NCBI GenBank assembly: GCA_958009055.1
Contig: OY253652.1
Span: 310,001 to 374,000, forward strand
Direction: 5' to 3'
DNA length: 64,000 nucleotides
Source of the DNA: Choricystis sp. odSpoLacu1
Lineage: Eukaryota > Chlorophyta > Trebouxiophyceae
Under the pieces are notes generated by a model, which saw only the letters and a list, made by a program, of their open reading frames with translations, had not been told where the DNA came from and did not search any database. The number at the start of each line of letters is the position of its first letter. Position 1 is the first letter of the stretch. Made by a program: the position numbers and the translations under genes. Below are positions 31,540 to 41,953 of the stretch, in pieces.

Positions 31540-32158
31540 TCACAACAACCCCCTCGACGCCAAAAACGCGTCGACCCGCGCCCCAAACGCGGGCCCCACC
31601 GCCACCCCCTCCTCCTCGCTGCCCACCGCAATCCCCGGGTGCCGCGCCCTGGTGTCCGCCAACAAGGCGTGCACCCCCGCCAACACGTCCCGCGCGTCGG
31701 GGCAGCCAGGGTCTGTTGTGAGCGCTATCCTCACCCCGCTCGGCGCCTCCAGGCAGTGCAGCGCGTACGCGTCGGTGGCCAGACGGTGCCAGGAGGCGCC
31801 CGCCCCGATGCGCAGGGGGGCGCCGAGGGCGGGTTTGTCGGGGCTGTGGGGGTGGTGCGGTGGCGTGGGTTTTGATAGGCGGTCGTGTTGCGCATCGCCC
31901 TCTCTCCTCGCCGCTCCTCACTCACTTTGTCGGGTCCACCGCCGCCGTCAGCGTCCTCAACGAAAACAGCAGCCCAAACATGGACTTGCGGTCGTCGTCC
32001 ACGGTGCCCGCGCCCGCGGCGACGGAGCGCGTGCGGCCCCAGTCTGCGGCGAAGAGGGTGCGGCCGGCCCGGTTGAAGATGTAGAGGGTGAGGGCGCGTG
32101 GACGGGACGCCGCAGCGCGGGCGGCGTCCGAGGAGCCGGGCAGGAGGTTGGACAGCAT
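31540..32158 (-). CDS. TRAPP complex subunit, TRAPPC1/BET5 type
   Basis: Two exons (32158-31926, 31843-31540, phase 2) give 178 residues. TRAPPC1 is a longin-fold core subunit of the TRAPP tethering complexes that activate Rab1/Ypt1 at ER-Golgi vesicles. Seen: an N-terminal extension of about 20 residues, then LTLYIFNRAGRTLFAADW, DDRKSMFGLLFSLRTLTAAVDP (the family's MxGxLFSLRxF helix), ATDAYALHCLEAPSGVRIALTTDPG and a C-terminal helix FGARVDAFLASRGLL. The insert SVAAGAGTVDD between strands is typical in position. Length is close to the family norm of 145-180. Upstream lies 140 bp shared with the divergent Ca2+-ATPase gene. Confidence 0.85.
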
Positions 32159-32297
32159 CCTAGCCGACGGTCGCCGTGGTGTGAGGTCCCCAATGCCGAC
32201 GAAAAAAAAAAAAAAACACAGACTGCGGGCAAGTTTTTTTCTTTTTTGTTTTTCTCCGCCTTCCCCCGCGCCCCCGGGGCGTTTTTGACGCCCGCTC

Positions 32298-35200
32298 GTG
32301 CCTCAACACGACACCAGCTTGTGCCATGGAGTTCACTGCCTGAGGCACCCCCGCGTCGCGCGCCCTCACTTTTCAATGCGGTACGCGGCGACACCTACCA
32401 ACCGAATGCTTGCGCTCCGCGCCCCGCCCCGCCCTCCACCCCGCCCGCCCGGCCGCCCGCGTCCACAGCTGGTCTCGGGCGTGCAGCTTGCACGTCCTGG
32501 TCTGGGGCGCTGGGCTCCTGTGGCTGCTGCTGCGCCACAAACAGACAGCGCGGTCACGCGACCAGTCGACACGCCGTCGTCGCTCCCACCCGCTGACTCA
32601 CCCGCCGTGCCCACCGCCCCGCCCGCCGCCACCGAGTCACTGGTCGCCGCCATCGAGTCGAGGACACCCTTGGCACCACCCTCGCCCCACGGCGACATCG
32701 CCTCCCTGGCCTCCGCGCTGGCGTCGTCGCCTGAGTCCGGCCTGGCCGACGCAAGCGACGCCGCGCTCGGCGACCGCCGCGCCCGCTACGGCGCCAACCG
32801 CGTCCCGGAGCGCCCCCCGACCCCACTGTGGCGGCTGGCGGTGACCGCCCTGGCCGATCCGACGGTGGGTGTGCTGGTGGTGGCGGCGTGTGCATCGCTC
32901 GGGTTGGAGGCGTGGTCAACGGGCGGTGATGGCAACAGCGGTGGCGGCGTGGACGCGCTCGCCATCCTGGCCGCGGTCGCTGTAGTCGTGGGCGTGACTG
33001 CGATCAACGATTACCAATCCGACGCCTCCTTCCGCGCGCTGGCCGCGCTGGCCGCCGACCCTCCTGCCACCGTTGTCCGCGGCGTCACCCCCCAAACCAT
33101 CCCCTCCTCGTCCATCGTCGTCGGCGACCTCCTCCTCTTCTCCGCGGGCGACATCCTGCCCGCCGACGGCGTCGCCGTGCGCGCCGCCGGCGCGGGCGGC
33201 GGCGCCAGCGTGGACGAGAGCGCGCTGACAGGGGAGTCGGTGCCCCTCTCCAAACGCCCGGGCGACGCCCTGCTGTCTGGCAGCCGCGTGCTGGATGGGG
33301 AGGGCGCTGTGCTGGTGACGTGTGTGGGCCCCCTGTCCCAAGCTGGCGCAGTCGTGGCCTCTGTCGCAGGCGGGGGCGGCCTGTTTGGCGACCTGGCCCC
33401 GGGCGACACCGACGGCGGCCGCGCTCAAACCACGCTGGAGCGCAAGCTGACCGCCCTGGCTGCGACCATCGGCAAAGCAGGGGCTGTGGCGGCCACCGTG
33501 GTTGGGCTCGCGTTGGCTGCGCCGACCGTGGTCGCGATCGTCAACGGGGAGGGCGGCACTTCCTTCCTCGACCCGCCCTCGATTCGTGCGCTCCTCCACG
33601 CCGCCGTTACCGCCATCACCGTCCTCGTCGTCGCCGTCCCGGAAGGCCTGCCCCTGGCCGTCACCGTGGCTCTCGCCGCCAGCGTGCGGCGCATGGCGGT
33701 GGACGATGCGGCGTTGGTGCGGAGGCTGGCGGCTGCGGAGACCATGGGGTGTGCCACCGTGGTGTTGACCGACAAAACAGGAACTTTGACTGAAGGCGAC
33801 ATGCGTGTCTCCCGCCTGTGGATGGGTGGTGGTGGCCGCAGCGTGAGCGTGGCCACCGACGGTAGTGGCGGGCTGCCGCTGTCGCGCGCTGAAGCGCTCG
33901 CGCTCGTGTCGTCGGCCGCCCTCAACTCCACCGCCGTCCTCGACGGCGGCGCCGCCGCCGCCGCGGCCCGCCCAGCCGCCGCCGTCACGTCTTCCGTGAC
34001 TCCACCGTCCCGCCACCGGGCGGGCAGCGGGTCGCCGACCGAGGTGGCGTTGCTGGCGCTGGCGGCGGGATTGGGGGGCGACGTGGCAGGCGTGCGCGTG
34101 GCGCACCCGCGCGCCGCGTCGCTTCCCTTCTCCTCCGACACCAAGCTGATGGCGACCGCGGTGGCAGCCGACGACGGCGCCGGCTTCACCATCCACGTCA
34201 AAGGCGCGGCCGACGTGCTGCTGCCCCGCTGTGACGCGGCCCTGGCCGCGGATGGAGGGCGCGCCCCGCTTGATGTGGTGGCTGCGGAGGCCGCGGCTGA
34301 CGCCGCTTCTGCAGACGGCGCGCGCGTCATCGCGCTGGCGACGACCCACGTTGCGTCCCTCGCTTCCGATGGCTCCATCCCGGCGTCTGCTTTAGAGGGA
34401 GGGCTCACTTTAATCGCGCTGGCCGAGCTGGCCGACCCCCTGCGCGCCTCGACACCCGCCGCCGTCGCTTCAGTGCGTGGTGCTGGCGTGCGCGTCGTCA
34501 TAGTGACGGGGGACGCGCCCGCGACTGCGGCCGCGGTGGCACGCGACGCCGGCATCCTGGACGCGGGCGCGTGGCCGCCACCCGCGGGCGCGGTCACAAC
34601 GGGGCCTGAGCTGCGCGCCGCGCTGGCCACGCCCGCCGCGCGCGCGACTTTCCTGGAGAAAGGCTGCCCCCCCCTGCGCGTCGTGGCGCGCTGCACGCCG
34701 CGCGACAAGCTGGCCCTCGTGCGCGCGCTGAAATCATCTCCCACCCCCCCCGTCGTCGCAGTCACAGGCGATGGTGTGAACGACGCGCCCGCGCTCGCTG
34801 CCGCCGACGTGGGATTTGCTATGGCCGGAGGCGCACCTGTGGCTCGCGCCGCGGCGGACGTCCTCCTCCTGGACGACTCGTTCGGGGGCGTCGCTGCCGC
34901 GGCGGCGTGGGGGCGCAACGTTTATGCATCTGTGTCCCGCTTCCTCCAGTTTCAAGTCACAACAAACATAGTGGCCGTCGTCGTGGCGGCGGGTGGCGCG
35001 CTCGCCATCTCAGAATCACCTTTAACAGCTGTCCAAATGCTGTGGGTGAACCTGTTGATGGACAGCTTTGCGTCGCTCGCGCTCGCGACCGACGTGCCGC
35101 GTGGCGACGCGCTGGCGGCACCGCCCCCCGATCCGGCCGCACCGCTGCTGGCGCCCCACCTATTGAAATATGTGGGAGGGCAAGCAGTGTACCAACTGAT

Positions 35201-35600
35201 CGTCATGGCGTGGCTTGTGCTCGGGGGCGGTGCAGCTGTGATTGCAGGTGCGCCATTGGACGACGCCGCGTTGTCATCCGCCCCATTACCCGGCACCCCC
35301 GCCGGCACCGTCGTCTTCCACGCGTTTGTCATGCTCCAGCTCTTCAACATGATCAACGCGCGCAAAGCGGCGGACGAGCCAAACGTGCTGGACGGGCTGG
35401 CAGAGCACAGAGCCTTTGTGGCAGTGCTAGCCGCTGAACTGGTCCTGCAAGTCGCCATTGTCCAGTGGGGCGGGGACGTGTTCGACACTGTCCCCCTGCG
35501 CCCGGTTGCCTGGGGCGCGTGCGCGGGATTTGGGGCGGTGGGGTTGGTGGTGCGCGCGGCGCTGGCGCGGGTGCCGCCGAGGGCGCCCGGAAAACAGTGA
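32298..35600 (+). CDS. Type IIB P-type Ca2+-ATPase
   Basis: A single exon of up to 1100 residues. It pumps Ca2+ out of the cytosol using an aspartyl-phosphate intermediate. Seen: actuator-domain TGES (about 311), the M4 signature VPEGLP in ITVLVVAVPEGLPLAVTVALA, the phosphorylation site DKTGTLT (about 491), the KGA nucleotide-binding motif (HVKGAAD) and the hinge GDGVNDAP (about 824). The helix after ETMGCA and the C-terminal VQWGGDVFDTVPL agree with PMCA/ACA pumps rather than SERCA. The first 90 residues are Arg/Pro-rich, resembling a transit peptide or the N-terminal regulatory region of plant ACAs. The start is uncertain: Met at 32298, 32376 and 32407 are all in frame. No calmodulin site is obvious in the short C-terminal tail. 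Confidence 0.9.
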   Translation: MPQHDTSLCHGVHCLRHPRVARPHFSMRYAATPTNRMLALRAPPRPPPRPPGRPRPQLVSGVQLARPGLGRWAPVAAAAPQTDSAVTRPVDTPSSLPPADSPAVPTAPPAATESLVAAIESRTPLAPPSPHGDIASLASALASSPESGLADASDAALGDRRARYGANRVPERPPTPLWRLAVTALADPTVGVLVVAACASLGLEAWSTGGDGNSGGGVDALAILAAVAVVVGVTAINDYQSDASFRALAALAADPPATVVRGVTPQTIPSSSIVVGDLLLFSAGDILPADGVAVRAAGAGGGASVDESALTGESVPLSKRPGDALLSGSRVLDGEGAVLVTCVGPLSQAGAVVASVAGGGGLFGDLAPGDTDGGRAQTTLERKLTALAATIGKAGAVAATVVGLALAAPTVVAIVNGEGGTSFLDPPSIRALLHAAVTAITVLVVAVPEGLPLAVTVALAASVRRMAVDDAALVRRLAAAETMGCATVVLTDKTGTLTEGDMRVSRLWMGGGGRSVSVATDGSGGLPLSRAEALALVSSAALNSTAVLDGGAAAAAARPAAAVTSSVTPPSRHRAGSGSPTEVALLALAAGLGGDVAGVRVAHPRAASLPFSSDTKLMATAVAADDGAGFTIHVKGAADVLLPRCDAALAADGGRAPLDVVAAEAAADAASADGARVIALATTHVASLASDGSIPASALEGGLTLIALAELADPLRASTPAAVASVRGAGVRVVIVTGDAPATAAAVARDAGILDAGAWPPPAGAVTTGPELRAALATPAARATFLEKGCPPLRVVARCTPRDKLALVRALKSSPTPPVVAVTGDGVNDAPALAAADVGFAMAGGAPVARAAADVLLLDDSFGGVAAAAAWGRNVYASVSRFLQFQVTTNIVAVVVAAGGALAISESPLTAVQMLWVNLLMDSFASLALATDVPRGDALAAPPPDPAAPLLAPHLLKYVGGQAVYQLIVMAWLVLGGGAAVIAGAPLDDAALSSAPLPGTPAGTVVFHAFVMLQLFNMINARKAADEPNVLDGLAEHRAFVAVLAAELVLQVAIVQWGGDVFDTVPLRPVAWGACAGFGAVGLVVRAALARVPPRAPGKQ

Positions 35601-35703
35601 CGTTCACTGGTCTCGTAACTTGGGTGTGCCTGTTTTGTGTTTGATGTTTGCATCGTTTGGGGCGTGTTAGGGTGTGTGTAGACAGAACTGGGGAGAGAAA
35701 AAA

Positions 35704-37422
35704 ATGACTGTTTTAACCAACCCCCATTCAACGACGCACACACCCCCACACAGAGCATCCTCCCCCGCCCGCCCCTCCCCCGCGCCGCCAGCCACCGCGG
35801 TGGCGTGCCCAGGCGTACGACGCATGCTCTTCATCGCCCTGCCCACCGCCACCACACTCCCTCTCCCCCTGCACGCCACCCTCGTGCTGGGGCGTGCCCA
35901 TTTCAGTGCCGTCCCGGGCGCCGCCAGCATCAGCCGCAGCGCCGTCACGCTGCGCGCGACGGGGCCGCGCACCGTCGCACTGACCATCGTCGGCAAGTCT
36001 GCGACACGCTTCACCCGCCCAGGCGGCCGGGACACCATCCTGCCCCCCGGCTCCGTCGTCGACGACATAGGCCCTGGCGACGAGCTGCAACTGTCTGCCT
36101 CCGCCCCTGACGCGGTGGCCAGGGTGCAGGAGGAGGGCGCGACGGCGGACGCGCCGCCCCCGGTCAAACGGCCGCGCGTGGCAGAGGACGCGCTGGTACC
36201 GCCGGACGGCCCCCTCATGCTGATTCTTTGTGGGCTCCCTGGCGCTGGCAAATCTACGCTCGCTGGCCAGCTGGTTAAGGCGGGAGGCTGGACGCGCGTG
36301 TGTCGAGACACGATCAGCGCAGCCGGCCGCAAAGGCACGCGTGCCGCGTGCGTCGCAGCAGCGGCCGACGTGCTGCGTGCCGGTGGCCGCTGCGTCATCG
36401 ACAGGTGCAACCTGACGGAGGAGCAACGCGCCGATTTTGTGGCGGCGGCAGCCGCGGTCGGCGCCCCAGTGCACGCGATTCACCTCGCGCTCCAGCCAGC
36501 CGCCTGCGCCGCCCGTGCAGCCGCCCGCACCAGCCACGAGGGCGGCCTGACCGGCGCCACTGCTCGAGCCGTCGTCGGCCGCATGGTCGCGGCCGGCGTG
36601 ACGGCGCCGGGGCAGGAAGGGTTTGCGTCTGTAGCGGTGTGCACCAACGACCGATCAGCGGCCGTAGCTGCCGCCCGTTTCGGTGGGCCGCCCCCGCCGC
36701 CTCGCCCCACCAACGCGTTTGATGTGATGATGGCGGCGCGGTCGACGGCTGAGCGACAGCCGCCACCACCACCGCCGCCCAGCAGCAGTGGTGGCGGCGG
36801 CAGCGGGGGTCACTCTCTCCACGGTCCTTTGAACGATCTGCGTGCGGTGGCCGCGGCCCCCGCCTCCCACCCGAACGCCACCCCAGTCACGGTGGATGGA
36901 CACGCGTTGATCATCCTGCCGGACAAGTACGCAAAAGCGTCCCGCCACGCCCTCGTCCTGCCTGTGGGTCCCCCTGGCGCAGAGCCCGACACGCCCGCCG
37001 CCCTCTCCACCTGGCCGCGCGCCTCCTCCCTCGTGCGTGCCATGCTGGCCGCCGGCCGTGACTGGGCGGCCGCCCACCCCGCCCCCAGCGGCGCGCCCTG
37101 GAGGTTTGGGTTTCACTCCGTGCCGAGCCTGGCGCCCTTGCACCTCCATGTTATTTCTCAGGACCTGGACTCCCCCGCCTTGAAAACAAAAAAACACTAC
37201 AACTCGTTCAAGCGTCCCTTTTTTGTGGATGCGGTGGATGTGGCGGATGCGCTGGACGCAGTCAGGTCGCTTCCTTTACTCGACGCGGCCGCAGCAGACG
37301 CCGCGCTGAAAGCGCCGCTCACCTGCCACCGGTGCGGCGCGCCCGCCGCCAACATGCCTCGTTTGAGGGACCATGTGGCCACGTGTGCGGGCCCGTGGCC
37401 GGCGGGGGCAGAGTGTGTGTAG
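35704..37422 (+). CDS. FHA - P-loop kinase - aprataxin (HIT + zinc finger) DNA-repair protein
   Basis: A single exon of 572 residues. Domains: an FHA-type domain as in PNKP/aprataxin (LPLHATLVLGRAHFS to DDIGPGDELQL, residues about 45-145), a kinase with Walker A GLPGAGKST (about 176-184) and the PNKP-like DRCNLTEEQR, then an aprataxin HIT domain with PLHLHVISQDLDSP (about 479) carrying the expected catalytic middle His, and a C-terminal C2HC zinc finger (CHRCGAPAANMPRLRDHVATC region, 540-560). Aprataxin removes AMP from abortive DNA ligation intermediates; the kinase may phosphorylate 5' ends. Plants have a kinase-aprataxin fusion; here an FHA module precedes it, and the PNKP phosphatase domain is absent. 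Start: 35704 or Met at 35824. It ends in TAG. Confidence 0.85.
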   Translation: MTVLTNPHSTTHTPPHRASSPARPSPAPPATAVACPGVRRMLFIALPTATTLPLPLHATLVLGRAHFSAVPGAASISRSAVTLRATGPRTVALTIVGKSATRFTRPGGRDTILPPGSVVDDIGPGDELQLSASAPDAVARVQEEGATADAPPPVKRPRVAEDALVPPDGPLMLILCGLPGAGKSTLAGQLVKAGGWTRVCRDTISAAGRKGTRAACVAAAADVLRAGGRCVIDRCNLTEEQRADFVAAAAAVGAPVHAIHLALQPAACAARAAARTSHEGGLTGATARAVVGRMVAAGVTAPGQEGFASVAVCTNDRSAAVAAARFGGPPPPPRPTNAFDVMMAARSTAERQPPPPPPPSSSGGGGSGGHSLHGPLNDLRAVAAAPASHPNATPVTVDGHALIILPDKYAKASRHALVLPVGPPGAEPDTPAALSTWPRASSLVRAMLAAGRDWAAAHPAPSGAPWRFGFHSVPSLAPLHLHVISQDLDSPALKTKKHYNSFKRPFFVDAVDVADALDAVRSLPLLDAAAADAALKAPLTCHRCGAPAANMPRLRDHVATCAGPWPAGAECV

Positions 37423-37493
37423 GTGTATGTGTTTTGTCTGAAAAAAAAAACGTTTTAACAAAGAAAAAGCAAGTGTGCGCACTCTCTCTCCCC

Positions 37494-39200
37494 TCACCGC
37501 CGCTGATTCTGCCACGACGGCGCCTGCTGCTGCTGCTGCTGGCCATAGTACCCACCCCCCTGCGGCGGCGGCGGCGGGCGGCCGTGGTGGTAGGGCGGCG
37601 GGTGGCCCCCATAGTGGGGGGGCGGCGGCCCGGGCGGCCCGGGCGGGCCGCGCGGGGGGGGCGGGTACCCCCCATACCCAGCCACCGGGGGTGCCCCGTA
37701 CCCGCCTCTGTGGAGGGCCGGGGGGGCGGGGCCGCCGCCGCCGCCGCCACCGTGCACGCGGGCGCGCTTGGCGTCGGGGTGGGGGTGGTGCGCGTGCGGC
37801 TGCGGCGCCGCGCTCGCCGCCGCCACCACGGGCGCGGGCGCACCCGCCCCTCCCGCTTTGGCCGCCGCCCGCCGCCGCTTCATGTCCAATTCGTGGGAGG
37901 CATCATACTTGGGCAGGTCGGCGGGGTCGGCGGGCTTGGGGTCTGTCCAGAAAAATGTGTGGTTGGACGCTTCGATCGCCGACGCGCGCGCCGCGGGGTC
38001 CAACGCCAGCAGGCTGGCCAACAAGTCGCTGGCCCCCGGCGCCCGCTTCTCCACGCCGCGCGCCTCCAAAAACGCGCGCAAGCCATTCGCCTTGTAGCGG
38101 GCGGGCTGCAGGTTGGCAAAGTGGGGCAGGCGGGACACACCCGGCATCGTGGCCTCAATCGGCGTCCCCAGCAGCCGTGTGATCCTGTCCACCTGCTCCC
38201 CTTCCTCCGCCCCGGGGAACAGGGGCTTGCCCAGCAGCAGCTCGGCAAAGATGCAGCCCACCGACCACATGTCGACCTCGGGGCCGTAGCGGGTGGCACC
38301 CAGCAGGAGTTCTGGGGGGCGGTACCAGAGGGTGATGACGCGGTTGGTTAAAGGCCGCCCCGGGGCTGCGGGTCCACCTCCCGCCGGCCCCGCGTCCCGG
38401 TGGGTGCGAGCCAGGCCAAAATCGCCCAGCTTGAGCTTGCCATCGTTGGAGATGAGCAGGTTGGAGGCCTGTGGGTTTGTGGGTGGGGAATGAGAAAGGT
38501 GAGGCAAATCGAAAATGAAAAAAAACGGCACCACCACACACACACACCCTTCCTCTTTCCTTCTCTTACCTTCAGGTCACGGTGCAGCACGTGCTTGGTG
38601 TGGCAGTAGTGCAGCCCCCGCAGCAGTTGCTTCATGTAGCATTTTGCGTGGGGCACAGGGAGAGCGTACCCCCGCCTCTCCATCAGTCCCGCCAGGTCGT
38701 GGTCCATGTAGTCGAACACCATGTAGATGGACCCCTTGTTGTTGTTGTATTTGGAGGCTGAGTGATGGGGTGGAGGGTGGGTGGGTGAAGGTGAAAATCC
38801 GCGCCCGCGTTTTCCTCCCTCTCTCTGCCTCCACACCCCCCAACCCCCAAACCAACCACTCACAGTGTGACCGCACAATCTCCTTCAGTCGAATGACGTT
38901 CTCGTGGGACAGGCGCTTGAGCAGCTTGATCTCCCGAATCGCGGTAATCGGAAACCCTTCCTTCTCGTTGTCCATGCGCACCCGCTTCAACGCCACCAGC
39001 GACCCGTCCCGCTCGTCGCGCGCCAGGTAGACTTGGCCGTACGTCCCCTCCCCGATTTGGCGCAGCTTGGTGTAGCCGTCCTCCAGGCAGCGGCAGCCGC
39101 CGTATGCGTCGTCGCCCGCGGAGGAGGGGGGCAGCTCCAGGCGCCAGGAGGGGGGCGGCCCGCCTGGCGCGGGCGGGGCGGGCGGGTTGGCGGACGCCAT
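37494..39200 (-). CDS. Cyclin-dependent kinase C (CDK9/P-TEFb type)
   Basis: Three exons (39200-38864, 38757-38570, 38468-37494; phases 1 and 0) give 499 residues. It phosphorylates the RNA polymerase II C-terminal domain to release elongation. Seen: GEGTYGQVY (51-58), VALK with catalytic Lys72, the cyclin-binding helix PITAIRE (84-90) diagnostic of CDKC/CDK9, [19 protein letters not shown] with Asp173, DFG (191-193), [12 protein letters not shown] and [13 protein letters not shown]. An insert rich in Gly/Pro lies just before the T-loop Thr ([11 protein letters not shown]). After the kinase domain comes FFWTDP and a low-complexity tail of Pro, Gly, His and six Gln, probably disordered. Its promoter is divergent from the DUF1664 gene. 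Confidence 0.93.
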
Positions 39201-39658
39201 GTGGAGGGGGGTGGGGTGGAGGAGGGAGGGGAGGGGGGGGAGGACGGGCGGTTGGGTGGCGCGTCTGAGGCGCGCCGTGTGCGTCTGCCGGGGGACAGTC
39301 CGCGCAGACCCGGGTGGCCACACACACACGCGTGCCGGGGTGGGCCGGGATGTGCCCGTATCGCGTGTGCGCGGCGCGGGTGCTGGGCGCACACACGAAT
39401 GCACAGGGTTGCAAAAAACTGCTCAACGTGCGAGAGCGAAAACACGTAAAAACACTCTCTGAGCTCGTTTTTCTGTGCGCCCGTGTGCCCCGCCCCCACG
39501 CGCGCGCCCACCTCCCAACTCCCCGCGCTCTCTTTCCAGAGACCGCGGCGCACATTTCACGCGCGGACGGCACAGAGGTCGACCCCAAATCAACACACAT
39601 CCGCGCGCGCGAACACTCCGCGCACGCACCGCTGTCCCTTCCGCTCTTCTCCCTCCCC
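39201..39658. promoter_or_regulatory. Divergent intergenic region
   Basis: 458 bp between the CDKC (-) and DUF1664 (+) starts, the longest gene-free divergent gap in the window. The CDKC-proximal 100 bp are purine-rich on the + strand (GGAGG blocks). No clear TATA box, repeat or additional coding frame. Confidence 0.4.
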
Positions 39659-40411
39659 ATGGCTGCCGGCGGCCGCGGCCTCATGGGCGCCGCCCTGGGG
39701 GCCGGCCTCACAGCCGCCCACTACAACGGGGTCGACATCGGGGCCTTCCTGCCGAAAGGCGGCGGCAGCGGCGGCGGCGGCGGCAATAGCGCTGCCGTCG
39801 ACCGTCTGTCCGCCCTGGTCGAACGCCTCGCCCTCGACCGCGGCGCCTCGCTAACCCCCACCGTCACCCTGATCAACCCCAATGGTGGTGGTGCTGCCAC
39901 CGGCAAGGGAGGCGGCGCCCTGCTGACGCTGGCCGCTGTCGGCGGCTGCGCTCTCGCCGCACACGCGCTCGCCCCAGAGTGGCTCCCCGCCACGCGCGGC
40001 TCCCTGGCCCGCGCCCTGGCCGCCGTCTCCAAAACGGTGCGCGCCATGGGGGACGCCCTGAAACAGCGCGTCGACGGCCTGGATGCCAAAGCCGACGCCC
40101 TGGCCGCGGGGCAAGCACGCCTAGGCGACTCGGTCTCCGCCGCGCGCGCCGACCTCGAGTCCCTCGCCTCCGACGTCTCCTCCCTCACCACCGACGTCGC
40201 CCGCGTGGGGCGGGACGCGGGGGACGCGGCCGATGGCGTGGGTCTGCTGGTGCGCGTGGTGCGCGAGATCCTGGGGGGCGGCCGCGCGTCCACCGGCGCG
40301 GCGGCCGAGTTGGACGCGTTCGCCGCGCGGCGGCGGTGTGCGGCGGCGCCGCCCCTGGCGTCGCGCAAGGTGGGGCTGGAGAGTCTGTTAGGTGGAGGGG
40401 CGGAGGCCTGA
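39659..40411 (+). CDS. DUF1664-family membrane coiled-coil protein
   Basis: A single exon of 250 residues. An N-terminal hydrophobic helix (LMGAALGAGLTAAHYNGV) and a Gly-rich loop are followed by a second membrane segment (LLTLAAVGGCALAAHAL), then LARALAAVSKTVRAMGDALKQRVDGLDAKADAL and a continuous coiled coil to residue 215. Topology and wording match plant DUF1664 proteins, which have a membrane anchor and a long coiled coil and unknown function, probably organellar. It ends in TGA with a TGTAA signal 72 nt on. Confidence 0.75.
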   Translation: MAAGGRGLMGAALGAGLTAAHYNGVDIGAFLPKGGGSGGGGGNSAAVDRLSALVERLALDRGASLTPTVTLINPNGGGAATGKGGGALLTLAAVGGCALAAHALAPEWLPATRGSLARALAAVSKTVRAMGDALKQRVDGLDAKADALAAGQARLGDSVSAARADLESLASDVSSLTTDVARVGRDAGDAADGVGLLVRVVREILGGGRASTGAAAELDAFAARRRCAAAPPLASRKVGLESLLGGGAEA

Positions 40412-40482
40412 TTTTGGTTTGGTTTGGTTGTGTTTTTTTCGTAACTATTGCCCTTCGTTGTCTTCCCCCCCCCCACACCACG

Positions 40483-40487
40483 TGTAA
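40483..40487 (+). terminator. TGTAA poly(A) signal
   Basis: TGTAA 72 nt after the DUF1664 stop, in the convergent gap with DCP2. Confidence 0.55.
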
Positions 40488-40514
40488 CAACACGCTATCG
40501 TCGTCTTTGTACAA

Positions 40515-40519
40515 TTACA
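40515..40519 (-). terminator. TGTAA poly(A) signal
   Basis: TGTAA on the minus strand 22 nt after the DCP2 TAG stop; only 27 bp from the opposite-strand signal of the convergent gene. Confidence 0.5.
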
Positions 40520-40540
40520 AGTGCTTCTTCTTCTTCTTGT

Positions 40541-41719
40541 CTACACCAAGCACGCGGCAATCCTCTCCCGGTCAAACCCGCGCCACTCTGCCCACGCGCC
40601 GCCCGCCACGCCGCCACCCTCCTCTCCCTCTTCCGCTGCCGCCACCGCCGCCGTGGCTGCAGGGTCCACGTGCAGCCTCTCCACCTGGGCGGGGGGCGCC
40701 GCCTCCCGTCGCCCCGCCTTGTCCTTGGCGCGTTTGGCCTTCTTTTTGGTGGTGGAGGGTGCGGCGGCCGCTGCCGCCGCGGCCGCATCCACCGCCGCGC
40801 GCTCGCTCTTGCGCCGCCTTCCAATCCACCTGCGCAGCCCCTTGACGTAGGGCCACACCCTGAAGAAGCGGTGCCTCACCCCCGCGTCTGTGACGTAGAC
40901 GGCGGCCCCGTCCTCTCTGGTGGCGGGCAGGTCTGCGACCGCGTGCCACGCCAACGCCCCGATCTCCCCCCTCACCGTGGGCGCACACGGTGTCGCTTCA
41001 TCGATGCCCGGGATCACAAACAGGCGGGTGCGTTGCTGGCCTGTGTGCACTTCAATGGCGTCGCGTTCGTCGAGCAGGGCCGCGACGTCGAGCCCTGTTT
41101 CTTCGAGCACTTCACGCGCCGCAGCGGCAGCATCCGTCTCCCCGGCAGCCAGCTTGCCCCTGGGAAACCCCCAGGAGGCACCCTCCTTCAGACCCCGCAC
41201 CAACAACACTTTGGTGAGGTCTGGGTTGAGCAGGATGGCGCCCGCGCCCGGGACGCGCGCTTTGAATGCATTAAACTCAGTCATGGCTGCGTCCACGTCA
41301 GCCACGCCGGCCGACACAAAAATTTCGGGGCAGTGGCCGGCGAGGGCGCGGGCAAAGGATTTGAGGGAGAGGGAGGCGAGGGATGGATCGTCGTCGCGGC
41401 AGTGGTCCTGTTGTGGGGGTGTGGGAGGGTGGTTGGAAAACCAAAGCCATCACCACGCCCAGTGCCGTGTGCACGTTCATTTTCCAACTCTCTCTCACCT
41501 CATAGTACCAGTGCGCCTGCTCCACAACGAACATAAGTTTCTCGGTGGACCTGGAGGGTGGGGGGCGGAGAAACGGTGGGGTTGGGGGCCTCCACAAACA
41601 CGCCCACTCTCCCACCCACCCACCCACCACACAAACACTCACCCCAACTCGGATGGCGGCACATTGAGCAGGAAGCGGATGGCCAGGTCGTCCAGCAGGT
41701 CGTCCGACGGGCGCGACAT
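40541..41719 (-). CDS. DCP2: mRNA-decapping enzyme DCP2
   Basis: Three exons (41719-41643, 41550-41499, 41407-40541; phases 2 and 0) give 331 residues. It hydrolyses the mRNA cap in 5'-3' decay. Seen: the N-terminal regulatory domain LDDLAIRFLLNVPPSELG...EKLMFVVEQAHWYYEDHCR, whose LDDLxxRFxLNxP and EQAHWYY phrases are diagnostic of DCP2, then FKARVPGAGAILL, the Nudix box GKLAAGETDAAAAAREVLEETGL (about 127-150, all catalytic Glu present) and the Box B-like HAVADLP...FFRVWPYVKGLRRWI. The C-terminus is a basic, Ala-rich region with KKKAKRAKDK and ends WAEWRGFDRERIAACLV, a short motif of the F-D-x-x-x-I type often seen at decapping-factor tails. Confidence 0.92.
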
Positions 41720-41953
41720 TGTGGGTTTTTGTTTTGCCTCTGTGTGTGTTGCACGTGGCGGGCGCTCGCCCTTGTGTGTGTGTATGTGCGTGCGTGCGTG
41801 CTCGCTCCTGGGAGCGAGAGAGGGTGCTGGCCGGGACGCGATTGAGCAGAAGTCCAGCGTTTTGTGTGCAGTTTTTTTTTTTTCTGTCCACATCCGCCCC
41901 ATTTCGCGCGCCGCATTTTATCGGCGCGGGCCGCCCGCCCTCCCCCCACAACC

